Shown here: one piece after another, positions 24,046 to 33,694 of the stretch
How positions within the stretch are numbered: position 1 is the stretch's first letter
How the letters are laid out: each line of letters begins with the position of its first letter
Source: Verrucomicrobiota bacterium
Lineage (GTDB): Bacteria; Chlamydiota; Chlamydiia; Chlamydiales; Rhabdochlamydiaceae
Direction: 5' to 3'
NCBI GenBank assembly: GCA_018239715.1
Contig: JAFEGW010000013.1
Coordinates: 1-40,472 of the forward strand
DNA length: 40,472 nt
Notes under the pieces: model-generated
What the model saw: the letters and a program-made list of their open reading frames with translations, nothing else
Told to the model about the DNA's origin: nothing
Databases searched by the model: none
Made by a program: the position numbers and the translations under genes

Positions 24046-25244
24046 ATAAATCGATTAAAAACTTTCTCATTGGACTCTTTCTACTGGGCGCCATCGGCAT
24101 CTTTGTGGGCCTGGTGATGTTCCTGCGACCCAAAGTTGGAGATGGAAAACAAACCCTCTACCTCCGCTTCTCCAATATTAACAAGATCAATGTTGGGACA
24201 CGGGTCATGTTCGCCGGCAAACCCGTCGGAGTGGTCGCTGCTGTCGACGAGATCTACCATGCCCGGGAGACGCAGCCTACGGATGAACTCGGCCGCCTCT
24301 ATTTCTACCAGCTGACACTCAAAATCGACTCCAGTGTCCATGTTTACAGCACCGACCAGATCAGTTTGCAAACATCCGGCCTCTTGGGAGAGAAGTCGAT
24401 CGCCATCGTCCCCATTGCACCCCCTAAAGGCACCGTTCCTGAAATGCTCACCGAAAAAACTCCCGTTTATGCCGCCTCGATCGATCCTGTCGAAAATACC
24501 TTCAACCGCCTCTCTGATATCGGAGAAAAACTCAATGAGACGGTCGACGTCATCAAAGACTGGTTTGAAGGAAACCAAGGGAATATTACTCAGGCCGTTT
24601 CTTCGATCGGCTCTGCCATGACCCAGATCGACACCCTAACGCGCTCGATCAATGACCATGAGCTGATCCCCCAGATGAAAGAAGGATCCGTTGCTCTCAC
24701 CACTTCGGCTCAAAAAATTGACAGCGCTTTAGCCCAAATGACCCAAGATGGAGTCTTTGAAAATCTAGGCCCCACTGTCAATAATTTAAAAAACGTCTCA
24801 ACCTCTTTCGATAAGATCTGCCAAGACATGGCCTCCGGTGAAGGAACGGTCGGAAAACTCATCCAAAATAACGACCTTTATCTCCGGATGTCCGCCATTA
24901 TGAGCAAACTCGATACCCTCATGAACGATGTCAATCATTACGGCGTCCTCTTCCATCTGAATAAAGGATGGCAGAGAACTCGCATTAAACGCATGTCGGC
25001 CCTCAACGCCCTTGAAACTCCCAGTTCTTTTAAGAACTATTTCGAAACTGAGATCGACCAAATCAACACCTCGATGGCGCGCATTTCTATGCTGATTGAG
25101 AAAGCTAAGACCGCTGACAATCAAAAAGTCCTCGAAAGCGAAAACTTTAAAGAAAACTTCGCCGAACTCATGAGGCAGGTCACCGAGATGTCGAATAATC
25201 TTCATCTCTACAATGAACAACTCAGCCAGGCCATCAAGCCATGA
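24042..25244 (+). CDS. mlaD: MCE-domain lipid-binding protein MlaD
   Basis: 400 residues. One N-terminal membrane anchor ([21 protein letters not shown], about 8-28) and an MCE domain at about 38-125 ([44 protein letters not shown]). The long helical tail (150-400) is characteristic of chlamydial and some other MlaD/MCE proteins and is much longer than E. coli MlaD (183 residues); it may span part of the periplasm. Residues [19 protein letters not shown] near 266 are a repeatedly seen MCE-tail motif. Binds phospholipid and sits on MlaE/MlaF. Confidence 0.9.
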   Translation: MNKSIKNFLIGLFLLGAIGIFVGLVMFLRPKVGDGKQTLYLRFSNINKINVGTRVMFAGKPVGVVAAVDEIYHARETQPTDELGRLYFYQLTLKIDSSVHVYSTDQISLQTSGLLGEKSIAIVPIAPPKGTVPEMLTEKTPVYAASIDPVENTFNRLSDIGEKLNETVDVIKDWFEGNQGNITQAVSSIGSAMTQIDTLTRSINDHELIPQMKEGSVALTTSAQKIDSALAQMTQDGVFENLGPTVNNLKNVSTSFDKICQDMASGEGTVGKLIQNNDLYLRMSAIMSKLDTLMNDVNHYGVLFHLNKGWQRTRIKRMSALNALETPSSFKNYFETEIDQINTSMARISMLIEKAKTADNQKVLESENFKENFAELMRQVTEMSNNLHLYNEQLSQAIKP

Positions 25245-25810
25245 CTCCAGAACCCTACTCCCAGCTCACCAAGGGAACTTTCCTGATCGCCAGCCCCGAT
25301 ATTACCTCGGGGATGTACTTCCGAGGGGTGATCCTCCTTTGCGAGCATGGGCCCACAGGATCGTTTGGCATCCTCGTCAATAAACCTCTCGATGTGGAAA
25401 TTCCTGAAGAAGTGATCAATATGAAAGAAATCGCTAACCCGCGGGTCCAAATCCGCGCCGGCGGTCCGCTCCAGCCCAACCAGATGATGCTGGTCCATTC
25501 CAACAATCAGCTCCCGGATCAAACGCTTCAACTCTGCGATGGGGTATTTTTAGGAGGAGATCTGCAATTTTTGCAAGAAGCGATGGGAAGCTCGAGCGGC
25601 CCTGATGTCCGCCTTTGCTTTGGGTACTCTGCCTGGGGCCCGGGCCAGCTTGAAAGAGAACTCCTCAGCGGGATGTGGTTCCTCTGTCCTGCCCAAGCCA
25701 AACATGTCTTTGAGACTCCTGCCGAAAAGCTCTGGCAGACCGTTCTCCGTGAAATGGGCGGCAAATACGCCACCCTTTCCATGATCCCGGAAGACTTAAG
25801 CCTGAATTAA
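25241..25810 (+). CDS. YqgE/AlgH family protein (UPF0301)
   Basis: 189 residues. The family signature is clear: [20 protein letters not shown] at the start, [18 protein letters not shown] near 37, a [14 protein letters not shown] core near 74, and [21 protein letters not shown] near 127. Structures exist for the family, but the function is unknown; the name AlgH comes from Pseudomonas alginate regulation. Last gene of the mla operon (4-nt overlap with mlaD). The stop overlaps the convergent gene by 4 nt. Confidence 0.9.
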   Translation: MTPEPYSQLTKGTFLIASPDITSGMYFRGVILLCEHGPTGSFGILVNKPLDVEIPEEVINMKEIANPRVQIRAGGPLQPNQMMLVHSNNQLPDQTLQLCDGVFLGGDLQFLQEAMGSSSGPDVRLCFGYSAWGPGQLERELLSGMWFLCPAQAKHVFETPAEKLWQTVLREMGGKYATLSMIPEDLSLN

Positions 25811-27831
25811 TCAGCAACAGTATCTTCCATCAATTCCAGCCGCTGTTTTTTCTTTTTTTTCTCTTTCTTTTCCGCTTTAGCCGGATCAGCGCTCTCTATA
25901 GCCGAAGCCTCTTGTGCGGCTTTTTTCTCTGCTTTTTTGGCTTTCTTTGCAGCTTTTTTATCTGCTTTTGCCTCATCGGAGATCTCTTCGACATCCGCTT
26001 TTACGTGATCACCATTCTCTATAGCCGAAGCCTCTTGTGCGGCTTTTTTCTCTGCTTTTTTAGCTTTCTTTGCAGCTTTTTTATCTACTTCTGCCTGATC
26101 GGGCATCTCTTCGACAGCAGGTTTTTCTTTCTCGATCTTCTCAGGACGAAGACCTGCTTTCCATAGATATAAGCTTAAGTTGACAAAGCAAGCGGTCATA
26201 ATTAATGCCGAAAGCGAACCCGTTGTCGCTTGACCATCAAACTTACCCAGAAGTGCCATCAAAGAAGCGATACCAATCAAAGGCAACAGCATCGACAATG
26301 CACCTTCCCGACTCAATATATTCTTTGTGAGGGGCTTTAAGGGAGTATCCATGTTAGAGGCAATCATTGCACCCAGACCGGGGTTAACTTCAGCCACAAC
26401 TTGGCCTAAAAAGAGGGATAAGACGACAACGCTTCCAAGTATACCTGTTCCTTGGGCCATTTTTTTACCCACGGCCTTTTTATTCTCCCAAACACTCATA
26501 GCAGCATTTTTGATTTTAGAAATTCCATTGCTTTTCCAATCTTCGAATGTCTCTGCCCATGTCAGAGCCTTAATCTTTTTATCTTTCTCTTTTTTCTCTT
26601 CAGGTTGTTCCGTTAAAATGTCCATATCCAATTTAAAAGTACGCATGAGAATATCTGTAGAAACAGCACTTAATCCTGTCAAAATAAAGTTAACAAAACT
26701 ATGGGAGCTCCCACCTTTTGTTAAACAGTACAGACTCGCTGTACTGGTAACAGACAACAAGATATAGATAACTTTTAAGATATCTTCTCGTGTCATTGTA
26801 GCTCGAAGCTTTTCAAGCTTGATGGGCTCAATTTTTTCAATCATTTCCCAAATATAATTAACCCCTTCCCGCATATTGGTTTTGAGCCAAAGGCCTGCCG
26901 CCGCTGCAATAAAGGGACCCATGACATCAGGGTTCATTAATCCTATTGCCAGGGCACACTGAAGAAGGGAGAAACTCATTTGAGCCCTCTGTAGATGAGA
27001 CTCTTTGTTGTTAGTATCCACTAAATGTAAGTCATGTAAGGATGTTACACTGCCCTCTATCAGCTGATCTTTGATGACTTTCAGGTCACCTTTAATGAAG
27101 ACTCCAAAAGCAGTATTTGTGAAAGGAAGCGATTTTAAAATATCTTTTAAAAGAGAAGGATTTTTAGGATCGACGTGGATTAACTGTACAGCTATACCCA
27201 TGGCTAATGATATCATGGCAACAGTTCTCATCACAAATTGAGCATTAGATCCAGCAGGCATGCTTTTATAACCTACTCTGACGAAATCGCCGGTTGCTGC
27301 GACGGTACTAACAGCAATCATCGGCTGCTTGTGAAAGACGGCAGCTAAAACCAGGGAGTAGATGATTCCGCCGACCATGGTGAGATACTCTTTTGTCCCC
27401 ATCTCTGCTCTATTTTTCTTTTTTTTGGGGGCCGAAATAGCAGCCTCTTCATCCGCACGCTGATGGAGCCTTAATAATACTTCTCCTTCTTGCAGATAGG
27501 AAGGATCAGGTAAAGATGACAAGGTACGATGATGGGGATCTTCCGGAATCACCGATGTGAGGAGGGGTGGCATGATTTGAGCGACTTCTTTCTTTTTTTT
27601 CTCGGCTTCGCCATCTTCATCTTCATCTCGATGGAATTTCCACCAATTTTCTGATAACTTCTTCGCCGTCTCATCGCTGAGCTGGAATAAATCAAAAAAA
27701 TCAAAAACAGCTTGGCCTATTTTCCTTATTTCTTCTTGGACGGCTGGACTTAAAGGTACTGATATAAAGGGTCTACGGGCTGGCTCTCCATGAGTATGAG
27801 TTGAAGGTAAAAAGGGCAATAAGGCAGACAT
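25807..27831 (-). CDS. Polytopic membrane protein with a lysine/alanine repeat tail
   Basis: 674 residues. The first 145 residues are soluble and charged, with an acidic patch ([16 protein letters not shown]). About eight hydrophobic helices follow, for example [16 protein letters not shown] near 151, [51 protein letters not shown] and [17 protein letters not shown]. The last 95 residues are two copies of [20 protein letters not shown] separated by acidic spacers, then [10 protein letters not shown], much like histone H1/Hc2-type basic tails. AAGGAA precedes the ATG. No family recognised. The tail is expected on the cytosolic side and could bind nucleic acid or acidic surfaces. Confidence 0.6.
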   Translation of the reverse strand: MSALLPFLPSTHTHGEPARRPFISVPLSPAVQEEIRKIGQAVFDFFDLFQLSDETAKKLSENWWKFHRDEDEDGEAEKKKKEVAQIMPPLLTSVIPEDPHHRTLSSLPDPSYLQEGEVLLRLHQRADEEAAISAPKKKKNRAEMGTKEYLTMVGGIIYSLVLAAVFHKQPMIAVSTVAATGDFVRVGYKSMPAGSNAQFVMRTVAMISLAMGIAVQLIHVDPKNPSLLKDILKSLPFTNTAFGVFIKGDLKVIKDQLIEGSVTSLHDLHLVDTNNKESHLQRAQMSFSLLQCALAIGLMNPDVMGPFIAAAAGLWLKTNMREGVNYIWEMIEKIEPIKLEKLRATMTREDILKVIYILLSVTSTASLYCLTKGGSSHSFVNFILTGLSAVSTDILMRTFKLDMDILTEQPEEKKEKDKKIKALTWAETFEDWKSNGISKIKNAAMSVWENKKAVGKKMAQGTGILGSVVVLSLFLGQVVAEVNPGLGAMIASNMDTPLKPLTKNILSREGALSMLLPLIGIASLMALLGKFDGQATTGSLSALIMTACFVNLSLYLWKAGLRPEKIEKEKPAVEEMPDQAEVDKKAAKKAKKAEKKAAQEASAIENGDHVKADVEEISDEAKADKKAAKKAKKAEKKAAQEASAIESADPAKAEKKEKKKKKQRLELMEDTVAD
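25894..26116 (-). repeat. Two direct repeats of about 100 bp (123-bp period)
   Basis: Copies 25894-25993 and 26017-26116 are nearly identical and 23 bp apart. The period of 123 bp equals 41 codons, so the frame is kept. They encode the two lysine/alanine-rich units in the tail of the polytopic membrane protein. Confidence 0.85.
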
Positions 27832-28034
27832 TTGTTATTCCTTGTTTATTTATTAAAAATAATAAAATTTATTATAACCAAATAAAACATATTTCAAAAC
27901 AAAGAAATTTATATACAAACACAACAATCTAATATTAAATAATAAAAAAACAATATGCAGAAATATACAACATTACATATTGAGCTTTAAAAGCTTATAA
28001 AGTTTTAATTATTAGATATTTGAGAAGATTTTGC
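27832..28034. other. Very AT-rich intergenic region
   Basis: 203 bp made almost only of A and T with runs such as AATAATAAAATTTATTATAACC. It lies upstream of the polytopic membrane protein and downstream of the 685-residue protein, both on the minus strand, so it should hold a terminator and a promoter. Many TATAAT-like strings make it impossible to choose one. No coding capacity. Confidence 0.5.
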
Positions 28035-30092
28035 TTAAGCTACTTCCGTGATTTTGATCTGGGCGAGCGGAAGCTCAGGAAGGAGATTCGCACAGGCCTG
28101 GAGGATAGAATGCCGATCTTCTTTCATGGCTGTTTCAAAATGGTCTAGCGACGAAAGAGCCCTTTGGAACACCAGGGGGGCAATCGAGCGGTGCCGGATG
28201 AGCAGGGCAGGGCCAAAAAAGGCAAATAAGAATAGGTTCTTATCTTCCTCGGTCCACGGTTTGATCGTGCTGAGCATCCGCGTAAAGCCATAAAAGGCAG
28301 CGGCCATCCCTGCACCCGTATCGACCCCATCTTTGCAGCTAAAACTGATCACATCGGGTTTTTCGACATCGATGATCCGGAGCAGGAGGAAGAAATAAAA
28401 GATCTCAATAAAATTGAGCCGCTCTTTTCGGGAGAGGGTCTGTTTTTCATGGAAAAACTGGTGATGAACGAATTTCACCAGGTCCTCGATAATTTTAGGG
28501 GTGATCATCCCTGTCGGAAAGTAAAACCCACAATCGGTACCGCTGAGCACTTGTATCTCGCATTGCTGGCAGAACTCTTTGGCCGTCGCTACTTCGGCAT
28601 AGTCATGGATTTGATGGTAAAAATCGGTGTTTTTGGCGAGCGTTATCACCCGCAGTACTTCTCCAAAATCGCTTTCTTTGGAAAGATCTTCGATCGCCGC
28701 GCAGCGAGCATGTTCTTTCCAAGAAGTTCTGTCTTGAAGGTTGATATACAGGTGCTTTCGATTTCCCAGGGAACGGAGATATCCCTTGAATTCGGGGGCT
28801 ATCGTCACCCTGTCGATGTAGTCTTGATGCACGGGGCAAGGTAAATGGACCACGCTCGTATGGGCCGTTTCCGATGTGATGTTGAAAATTTGACTGGGGG
28901 GATTTTGCTGAATCAGCGGATCGAACCCTTTCTTCTCTTCTTGGTAGCGGAACACCTGCAGGATCTTCATCAGCGGGCCATTAGGATAATTGCGGAGCTC
29001 GGAGCGGAGAGCGTTTTCCGTGGAAGATAAGGTGCCCCATAGCGTCGGAAGCTCGACTGCTTTATTTTCTACGACATCGCGGATAAAGGTCATAACCTCG
29101 TGCCGAGCCCCACTCCGTAGAAAGAGTGCATTGCACAGAAAATGAGCGAGCTTAAGGCACAAGGTCTTAAAAGGAGTGAGGCTTTCCGCCGAGAGAGATC
29201 TCCACTGCGTATAATCCCCCGCCTGAAGAGCCTGTCGGAGATAGTTTTCAAAATCGACGAAATAATCAAGGGTCGACTTTCCCTGGGAATTATGAAGAAG
29301 ATTCTTGGGATTAGCTGCTAACATCAGCGCCATAACGGCTTTACAAAGCGCAGCCGGCCCCTCCTGATCTCGGTGCTGCAAGGCTTCTTTGTAAAATCTC
29401 TGGATGAGATCGGCCCCTTCTTCTAAAACCTCCTGGGCAGAAATATGGAGATCACGGTCGAGGATTACATCCATGCGTCTTAAGAGATCCTCTTGATCTC
29501 TGGAGATTAAACTTTCGTCGAAGTTTCCGACCATCCGGATATGCCGGAGCAGCTGCGGAGCAAAAAAAGGCGTCCCATCCTCTTTCGCAATAAAGAAAAG
29601 CTCGTACTCGTCATCTTGCTGGACAGCTTCTAGGTCTTTAAGGGCCTGCCGCTCTTCATCTAAGCTTTCACTGCCCTCTTGTTCCCAGCTTTCTTGGGGT
29701 TTTTCTTGTTTAACTTTGGAAAAGACCTTTGAAAGGTAAAAATGCTGGAGCTGCTTGTACTCAGGAATCCCCTCTTCCGCTGTGTGGACTCCTTTGAAAA
29801 GCTTAGTATATTTGCCGACTTTATCGACAGCTTCCCCTGCCAGCTGCATCATCGCCTGGATCCCTTTCTGCGTTTGGGGATTGCCTAAATCTTCTCGCTG
29901 TTTTTGATAGAGGTGCTGGAGGTACGCCGTTAAAATCTTGAATGTTTCCCGAATGGTATCTTGATTTTCTTGGATCTTAGAGGGGTCCATCCATTCGGTT
30001 GCCTCTTTTTTTTCGACATTGAGGTCGGCCAAATGAGAAAGATTATCGACCGCTTCCAGAACTGTAATCCGTCCGCGTTTCTTCTTTGCCAT
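28035..30092 (-). CDS. Large protein with a phosphatase-like cysteine loop, possible effector
   Basis: 685 residues, no signal peptide, mostly helical with coiled-coil-like N-terminal parts (ETFKILTAYLQHLYQKQRED). In the C-terminal fifth, VISFSCKDGVDTGAGMAAAF places C586 in a loop like the C-K-x-G-x-D-R-T-G active site of SopB/IpgD inositol phosphatases, but threonine replaces the catalytic arginine. The rest does not show a second phosphatase motif. The size and style recall the DUF582 effectors of chlamydiae, which I cannot confirm without a profile search. There is no Shine-Dalgarno; the leader is pure AT-rich sequence. May be an inactive phosphatase-like or a new effector. Confidence 0.55.
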   Translation of the reverse strand: MAKKKRGRITVLEAVDNLSHLADLNVEKKEATEWMDPSKIQENQDTIRETFKILTAYLQHLYQKQREDLGNPQTQKGIQAMMQLAGEAVDKVGKYTKLFKGVHTAEEGIPEYKQLQHFYLSKVFSKVKQEKPQESWEQEGSESLDEERQALKDLEAVQQDDEYELFFIAKEDGTPFFAPQLLRHIRMVGNFDESLISRDQEDLLRRMDVILDRDLHISAQEVLEEGADLIQRFYKEALQHRDQEGPAALCKAVMALMLAANPKNLLHNSQGKSTLDYFVDFENYLRQALQAGDYTQWRSLSAESLTPFKTLCLKLAHFLCNALFLRSGARHEVMTFIRDVVENKAVELPTLWGTLSSTENALRSELRNYPNGPLMKILQVFRYQEEKKGFDPLIQQNPPSQIFNITSETAHTSVVHLPCPVHQDYIDRVTIAPEFKGYLRSLGNRKHLYINLQDRTSWKEHARCAAIEDLSKESDFGEVLRVITLAKNTDFYHQIHDYAEVATAKEFCQQCEIQVLSGTDCGFYFPTGMITPKIIEDLVKFVHHQFFHEKQTLSRKERLNFIEIFYFFLLLRIIDVEKPDVISFSCKDGVDTGAGMAAAFYGFTRMLSTIKPWTEEDKNLFLFAFFGPALLIRHRSIAPLVFQRALSSLDHFETAMKEDRHSILQACANLLPELPLAQIKITEVA

Positions 30093-30122
30093 TATTTATG
30101 CTTTTTATTTTAATTATAATAA

Positions 30123-30157
30123 TTAATTATATTAATTTGTTTAATTAATATAATTAA
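30123..30157. repeat. Perfect 15-bp A/T-only inverted repeat
   Basis: Arms 30123-30137 and 30143-30157 match perfectly around a 5-nt loop; the arms contain no G or C. It begins 2 nt after the stop codon of the phosphate transporter and lies 31 nt before the ATG of the 685-residue protein, both on the minus strand. No T-run follows. It could be a weak terminator, an mRNA-stabilising hairpin or a protein-binding site. Confidence 0.6.
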
Positions 30158-30158
30158 C

Positions 30159-31130
30159 TTAAGACAAGATATTTAAGAATATTTTAAAAACGGAAGCAGA
30201 GGCTAGAGCCGCTCCGGGGAGGGTCAAAACCCATGCCCAGACGAGTTTTTTGGCTGTCGACCACTGGACCGCCTTAGCGCCCCTAGCCGATCCGACCCCC
30301 GTGATGCTGCCTGCGATCATATGGGTGGAGCTGATGGGCATTCCCAGGAAGCTGGCGAGCAGAATCACCACCGAAGCGCTGGCCTCCGCTGCAAACCCCT
30401 GGATGGGCTTCAGCTCCGTGATCTCAAACGCCATCGTTTTAATAATCCGAAATCCTCCCGTCGCAGTCCCCAGAGCCATCATGACCGCACAAGAGCCGAT
30501 CACCCAGAGAGGAATATGCGGTGTCGGGATCATTCCCGCTGCAAGAAGCCCTAAAGTGATAATCCCCATGCTCTTTTGAGCATCGTTAAGTCCATGGGAA
30601 AGGGCCAAAAAGCCCGCTGAAATCATTTGCAAGTATCGGAAGATCCGTTTGTCTTTTGTCTTGAGGAGCAGCCGCATGACCAAATAAGCTAAAAAGAAGC
30701 CCACAATCGGAGAAAAGACCATCGGAATGATGACCTTAAAAACGATATTTTTCCAGATCACGGTCTCGGCCCCCCCCTGCACCAACGCTGCTCCTATCAA
30801 TCCCCCCACTAGTGCATAGGAAGAGCTGCTAGGAATGCCGAAGTACCAGGTTAAAAAATTCCAGAAGATCGCCCCTACAACTGCAGCAAGAACCATCGAC
30901 TGTGTGGCGTCATGGGCCTGCACGAGGCCTGTCGTGATCGTCTGTGCTACACCGCTGATTTGCGTCGCTCCGATAAAATTGAAAATGGAGGCAAGGATGA
31001 TCGCCACTAGCGGAGTCACGATCTTCGTCGCAATCGGAGTTGCAACGACATTGGCTGCATCATGAAAACCATTGGTATAGTCGAAGAGAAGTCCCAAGAT
31101 GACAATGAGAACGACGATTTCTAATCCCAT
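30159..31130 (-). CDS. PiT-family inorganic phosphate transporter
   Basis: 323 residues with about ten membrane helices. Both PiT signature repeats are present: DYTNGFHDAANVVATPIATK at about 17-36 and LSHGLNDAQKSMGIITLGLL near 178. A third short GxxxTxxxGxR-like loop (GTATGGFRIIKTM) lies near 221. PiT proteins import phosphate with protons or sodium. Shorter than E. coli PitA (499) because the central cytosolic loop is missing, as in chlamydial and many other bacterial members. No PhoU-like partner (DUF47) is adjacent here. Divergent from the exported protein at 31201. Confidence 0.9.
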   Translation of the reverse strand: MGLEIVVLIVILGLLFDYTNGFHDAANVVATPIATKIVTPLVAIILASIFNFIGATQISGVAQTITTGLVQAHDATQSMVLAAVVGAIFWNFLTWYFGIPSSSSYALVGGLIGAALVQGGAETVIWKNIVFKVIIPMVFSPIVGFFLAYLVMRLLLKTKDKRIFRYLQMISAGFLALSHGLNDAQKSMGIITLGLLAAGMIPTPHIPLWVIGSCAVMMALGTATGGFRIIKTMAFEITELKPIQGFAAEASASVVILLASFLGMPISSTHMIAGSITGVGSARGAKAVQWSTAKKLVWAWVLTLPGAALASASVFKIFLNILS

Positions 31131-31200
31131 GATTTCTTAATAGCGAGAGTAGACATTTAACAAAAGGTTCGTTAAATGGAGATTAATAGGGAGCCATGTT

Positions 31201-32016
31201 ATGAAATTACTCACCGCTATTGTTTGCATATCCTTAGGTTTTTCTGCTGCGGCCTTTGGAGCCACTATCGAAGGAGACGGACAAGGAGAAGTCCGTGTCA
31301 TTCCCATGAAGGCCACTCCCGAACCTGACGAGGTTGAAGTCCGGATTGCCTTTCCCGAGCAAGGGGAAGTCAAAACAGAAAATCCTGTGACAACTCAGCT
31401 CCGTTTAGAAGCCTATCCTCTAGGTTTTGCCAGCGACTTCCCCCGCGCCCGCGAAATACGCGACAATGATGAGGGGCAAGCAGTTCATATCATTCTCGAT
31501 GGAAAAAAGCATTTTGATATCAATGAAGCTATTGACGACATTGCTGAAAACGAGGAAATAGACTTTGATCAAATCCTCGAAATGAAAATTCCGTATAAAT
31601 TAACGCCTGGCATTCACGTTCTCCGAGCATTTCCAGTGCGGTCATTCGGCGAATCCCTGAAAGGACCCTCTTGCTTTGATGCCATTTATTTCTATTTTGG
31701 CAAAGCTGATAGCAAGCCGTCCATCGACCTATCCAAACCTTACCTGACTTACAACTCTCCTGAAGGAGAATATAAAAGCGGCCAGCCGATCCTGCTCGAC
31801 TTCTATCTCACCAATACCCAGCTCTCCCAAGACGGTTATAAAGTCCGCCTGATCATCGACGGTACTGACAAGCGTATCTTGACTCAGTGGGTCCCCTACT
31901 ACATCTACGGGCTCAAAAAAGGTTCGCATACGATCAAGTTGGAGCTCCTCGATCCGAAAGGCAGCGTGATCCCGCCTCTCTTTGATGATTTGCATCAGAC
32001 GATTACTGTGCGTTAG
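31201..32016 (+). CDS. Exported protein of unknown function
   Basis: 271 residues. Clear signal peptide (KLLTAIVCISLGFSAAAFG, cleavage near A20), so the mature protein is periplasmic or surface-exposed. The body is strand-rich and has two similar modules, each a domain that ends in a 'G-x-H-x-[IL]-x-[LA]' strand: LTPGIHVLRAFPVRSFGESL near 136 and KKGSHTIKLELLDPKGSVIP near 241. Ig-like folds are likely. No catalytic motif. GGGAG precedes the ATG. The stop is overlapped by the convergent membrane-protein gene (14 nt). Confidence 0.65.
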   Translation: MKLLTAIVCISLGFSAAAFGATIEGDGQGEVRVIPMKATPEPDEVEVRIAFPEQGEVKTENPVTTQLRLEAYPLGFASDFPRAREIRDNDEGQAVHIILDGKKHFDINEAIDDIAENEEIDFDQILEMKIPYKLTPGIHVLRAFPVRSFGESLKGPSCFDAIYFYFGKADSKPSIDLSKPYLTYNSPEGEYKSGQPILLDFYLTNTQLSQDGYKVRLIIDGTDKRILTQWVPYYIYGLKKGSHTIKLELLDPKGSVIPPLFDDLHQTITVR

Positions 32017-32725
32017 GCCATCGGCCTGTAGCTAGCCCCGTCGCCAGAGGCTCACATTTATCTGCTGCCCCATAGAGCCAGGTATTTTTTTTCTCACCGG
32101 TGTTTTCAAGACGCCTGCTATATTTCTCATAGTGGCCCAAAAACTCCAAAGCTATGGTCACGTGTAAAATCCCCTTTAAAGCCCAGTCGGTCGGAGCTTC
32201 CTGCAGACTCCAACGAGCAGAAGTAAATGCCCCCAGTTGAAAAACCCCGTACACCAGCAGATACAAACCTATCCCCAGTTGCGATTCGGGGAGTTTGTTC
32301 GAGGCAAAATGAGCAAGGATTATGTAGGAAATCCTCATAGATCCAGTTTGCACCGTCGCTGAAAAGAACCTCTTTGTGACCTTGCAAGCAGAGGCAATTT
32401 GGCCTACCATCCATAGAGAATAGGCGTAAAGACGGAGCGTCGATAGGGCCTCCTTAATTAAGTACGCATTGGAGATGAGAGCAAGAGGTTCTACTGAGAA
32501 TGTAAGACGCGCCAGGGTCAGTGAAAAACGGAAAACAGGAATCGTTAATTTTCTCTGCATAGCCTGCCCTTTATAGAGAGCAAAAACAATGCTCCCTGCA
32601 AAAGCAATCCTAAAAGCCGATCTCAAAAAATCTCGGGCTTTTTGTCGAATCTCGGGATCAGCTCCTGAAATCCAAGCGATCGGAAACGCGCTGAGATCTT
32701 TCGCAAAGAGAGTTAAGGTAGTCAT
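32003..32725 (-). CDS. Membrane protein of unknown function
   Basis: 240 residues with the start at 32725 (MTTLTLFAKDLSAFPIAW). An ATG 18 nt further upstream (32743) is possible, but GGAG sits 6 nt before the inner one, so I prefer it. Hydrophobic segments include FRIAFAGSIVFALY near 37, LRLYAYSLWMVGQIASA near 97, ISYIILAHFA and LGIGLYLLVYGVFQLGAF near 150. The C-terminus is polar and charged. The bilobed hydrophobic pattern is also typical of inclusion-membrane proteins; nothing more specific is visible. Confidence 0.55.
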   Translation of the reverse strand: MTTLTLFAKDLSAFPIAWISGADPEIRQKARDFLRSAFRIAFAGSIVFALYKGQAMQRKLTIPVFRFSLTLARLTFSVEPLALISNAYLIKEALSTLRLYAYSLWMVGQIASACKVTKRFFSATVQTGSMRISYIILAHFASNKLPESQLGIGLYLLVYGVFQLGAFTSARWSLQEAPTDWALKGILHVTIALEFLGHYEKYSRRLENTGEKKNTWLYGAADKCEPLATGLATGRWPNAQ

Positions 32726-32788
32726 ATCTACTCCATTCGACATAGCATGCTACTATAAAAAAAATTTAATTTAAACATTTGCCAACCT

Positions 32789-32817
32789 TTGACATGGGCT
32801 TAAAGATCCAGTATTCT
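32789..32817 (+). promoter_or_regulatory. Promoter of the kinase-like array, copy 1
   Basis: TTGACA (32789-32794), a 17-nt spacer, TATTCT (32812-32817). The ATG at 32828 follows 10 nt after the -10, so the leader would be only a few bases and no Shine-Dalgarno fits. Matches the second copy at 33691-33719 in element order and spacing. Confidence 0.7.
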
Positions 32818-32827
32818 TGTCTACCTT

Positions 32828-33694
32828 ATGAGATGGATCTTCAAAATAGTTTTAGCCGTCCTCTGCTTTTTTGCAGCCGAGAAGTTTTGCCGAGGCAAAC
32901 TGAGCGGCTTTACTGTTCTGAGCATCACGTCTAATCTATCTCACTGCCCCGCATGGGAAGTTTCTGCGCCTTCGCCGGAAGAGATCGTCTCCCTCAAAAA
33001 AATTCTCGATCAGCCGTATAGTTATCTGGGCAAAGGGGTGCAATCTTTTGTCTTCGCCTCTCAAGACGGCAAATATGTGATCAAGCTTTTCCGGCACGAT
33101 AACCTGAGCGCTCCTTTTTTTTACCCTCAGCTGCCGTTTGAATGGGCCCAGCGCAGAGTGGCTAAAAAAGCAGGCCGTCTGAACCACGACTTTACAAGCT
33201 ACAAACTCGCTTACGACCACCTGAAATTCGAGACCGGGCTCCTCTTTCTCCATCTCAACCCCACCTTTTATCTTCAGCACCATTTAGACCTCGTTGATAA
33301 GATTGGTATTCATCATCGAATTCCCTTGGACACCACGACATTTTTGATTCAAAAAAGGGCCGCGGGACTCTACCAAACCCTCGATCAGATGATCCAAGAA
33401 AAGCGTCTAGACGATGCCAAAGCCCTCTTGACCAAGCTCGTCCAGTTCCTCGCCTTCCGGGCCCACAAAGGGCTACATGATAAAGACCCCAACCTCTGGA
33501 CAAATTTCGGTGTGATCGGGACCGATCCCGTCCAAATTGATGTCGGACGATTTAGGATCAAGCCTGACAAACTTCAAAAAGACGACATCCCCCGTATTAC
33601 TCGCCTTCTCAATCAAAATTTAAAAAATAAATGTCCTGAGCTCAGCACCCATCTCCAAACAGAAATTGAAAAAATGACTAAGGAGGAGATTTGA
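32828..33694 (+). CDS. Membrane-anchored kinase-like protein, copy 1 of 6
   Basis: 288 residues. Residues 5-20 are an N-terminal membrane helix ending in C21, followed by a conserved GFTVLSITSNL. The domain then shows a glycine-rich turn GKGVQSFVFASQDGKYVIK at 68-86 (K86 is the candidate ATP lysine), FETGLLFLHL with E135, FLIQKRA at 172-178 (hinge-like strand), a catalytic-loop-like DPNLWTNFG with D220 and N226, and IDVG with D238 in the DFG position. The D-x5-N spacing has one residue more than usual kinases (D-x4-N). It carries a 23-residue insert after residue 95 not shared by copy 2. Kinase activity is inference; the order of landmarks fits a protein-kinase-like fold. Confidence 0.65.
   Translation: MRWIFKIVLAVLCFFAAEKFCRGKLSGFTVLSITSNLSHCPAWEVSAPSPEEIVSLKKILDQPYSYLGKGVQSFVFASQDGKYVIKLFRHDNLSAPFFYPQLPFEWAQRRVAKKAGRLNHDFTSYKLAYDHLKFETGLLFLHLNPTFYLQHHLDLVDKIGIHHRIPLDTTTFLIQKRAAGLYQTLDQMIQEKRLDDAKALLTKLVQFLAFRAHKGLHDKDPNLWTNFGVIGTDPVQIDVGRFRIKPDKLQKDDIPRITRLLNQNLKNKCPELSTHLQTEIEKMTKEEI

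Noticed and set aside
25912-26166. Plus-strand frame with cysteine/phenylalanine repeats ([13 protein letters not shown])
   Set aside because: It is the antisense reading of the lysine/alanine repeat tail of the membrane protein, not an independent gene.
32741-32786. Minus-strand promoter TTGGCA/TATAGT for the membrane protein at 32003-32725
   Set aside because: The spacer would be 22 nt, too long for a normal sigma-70-type promoter.
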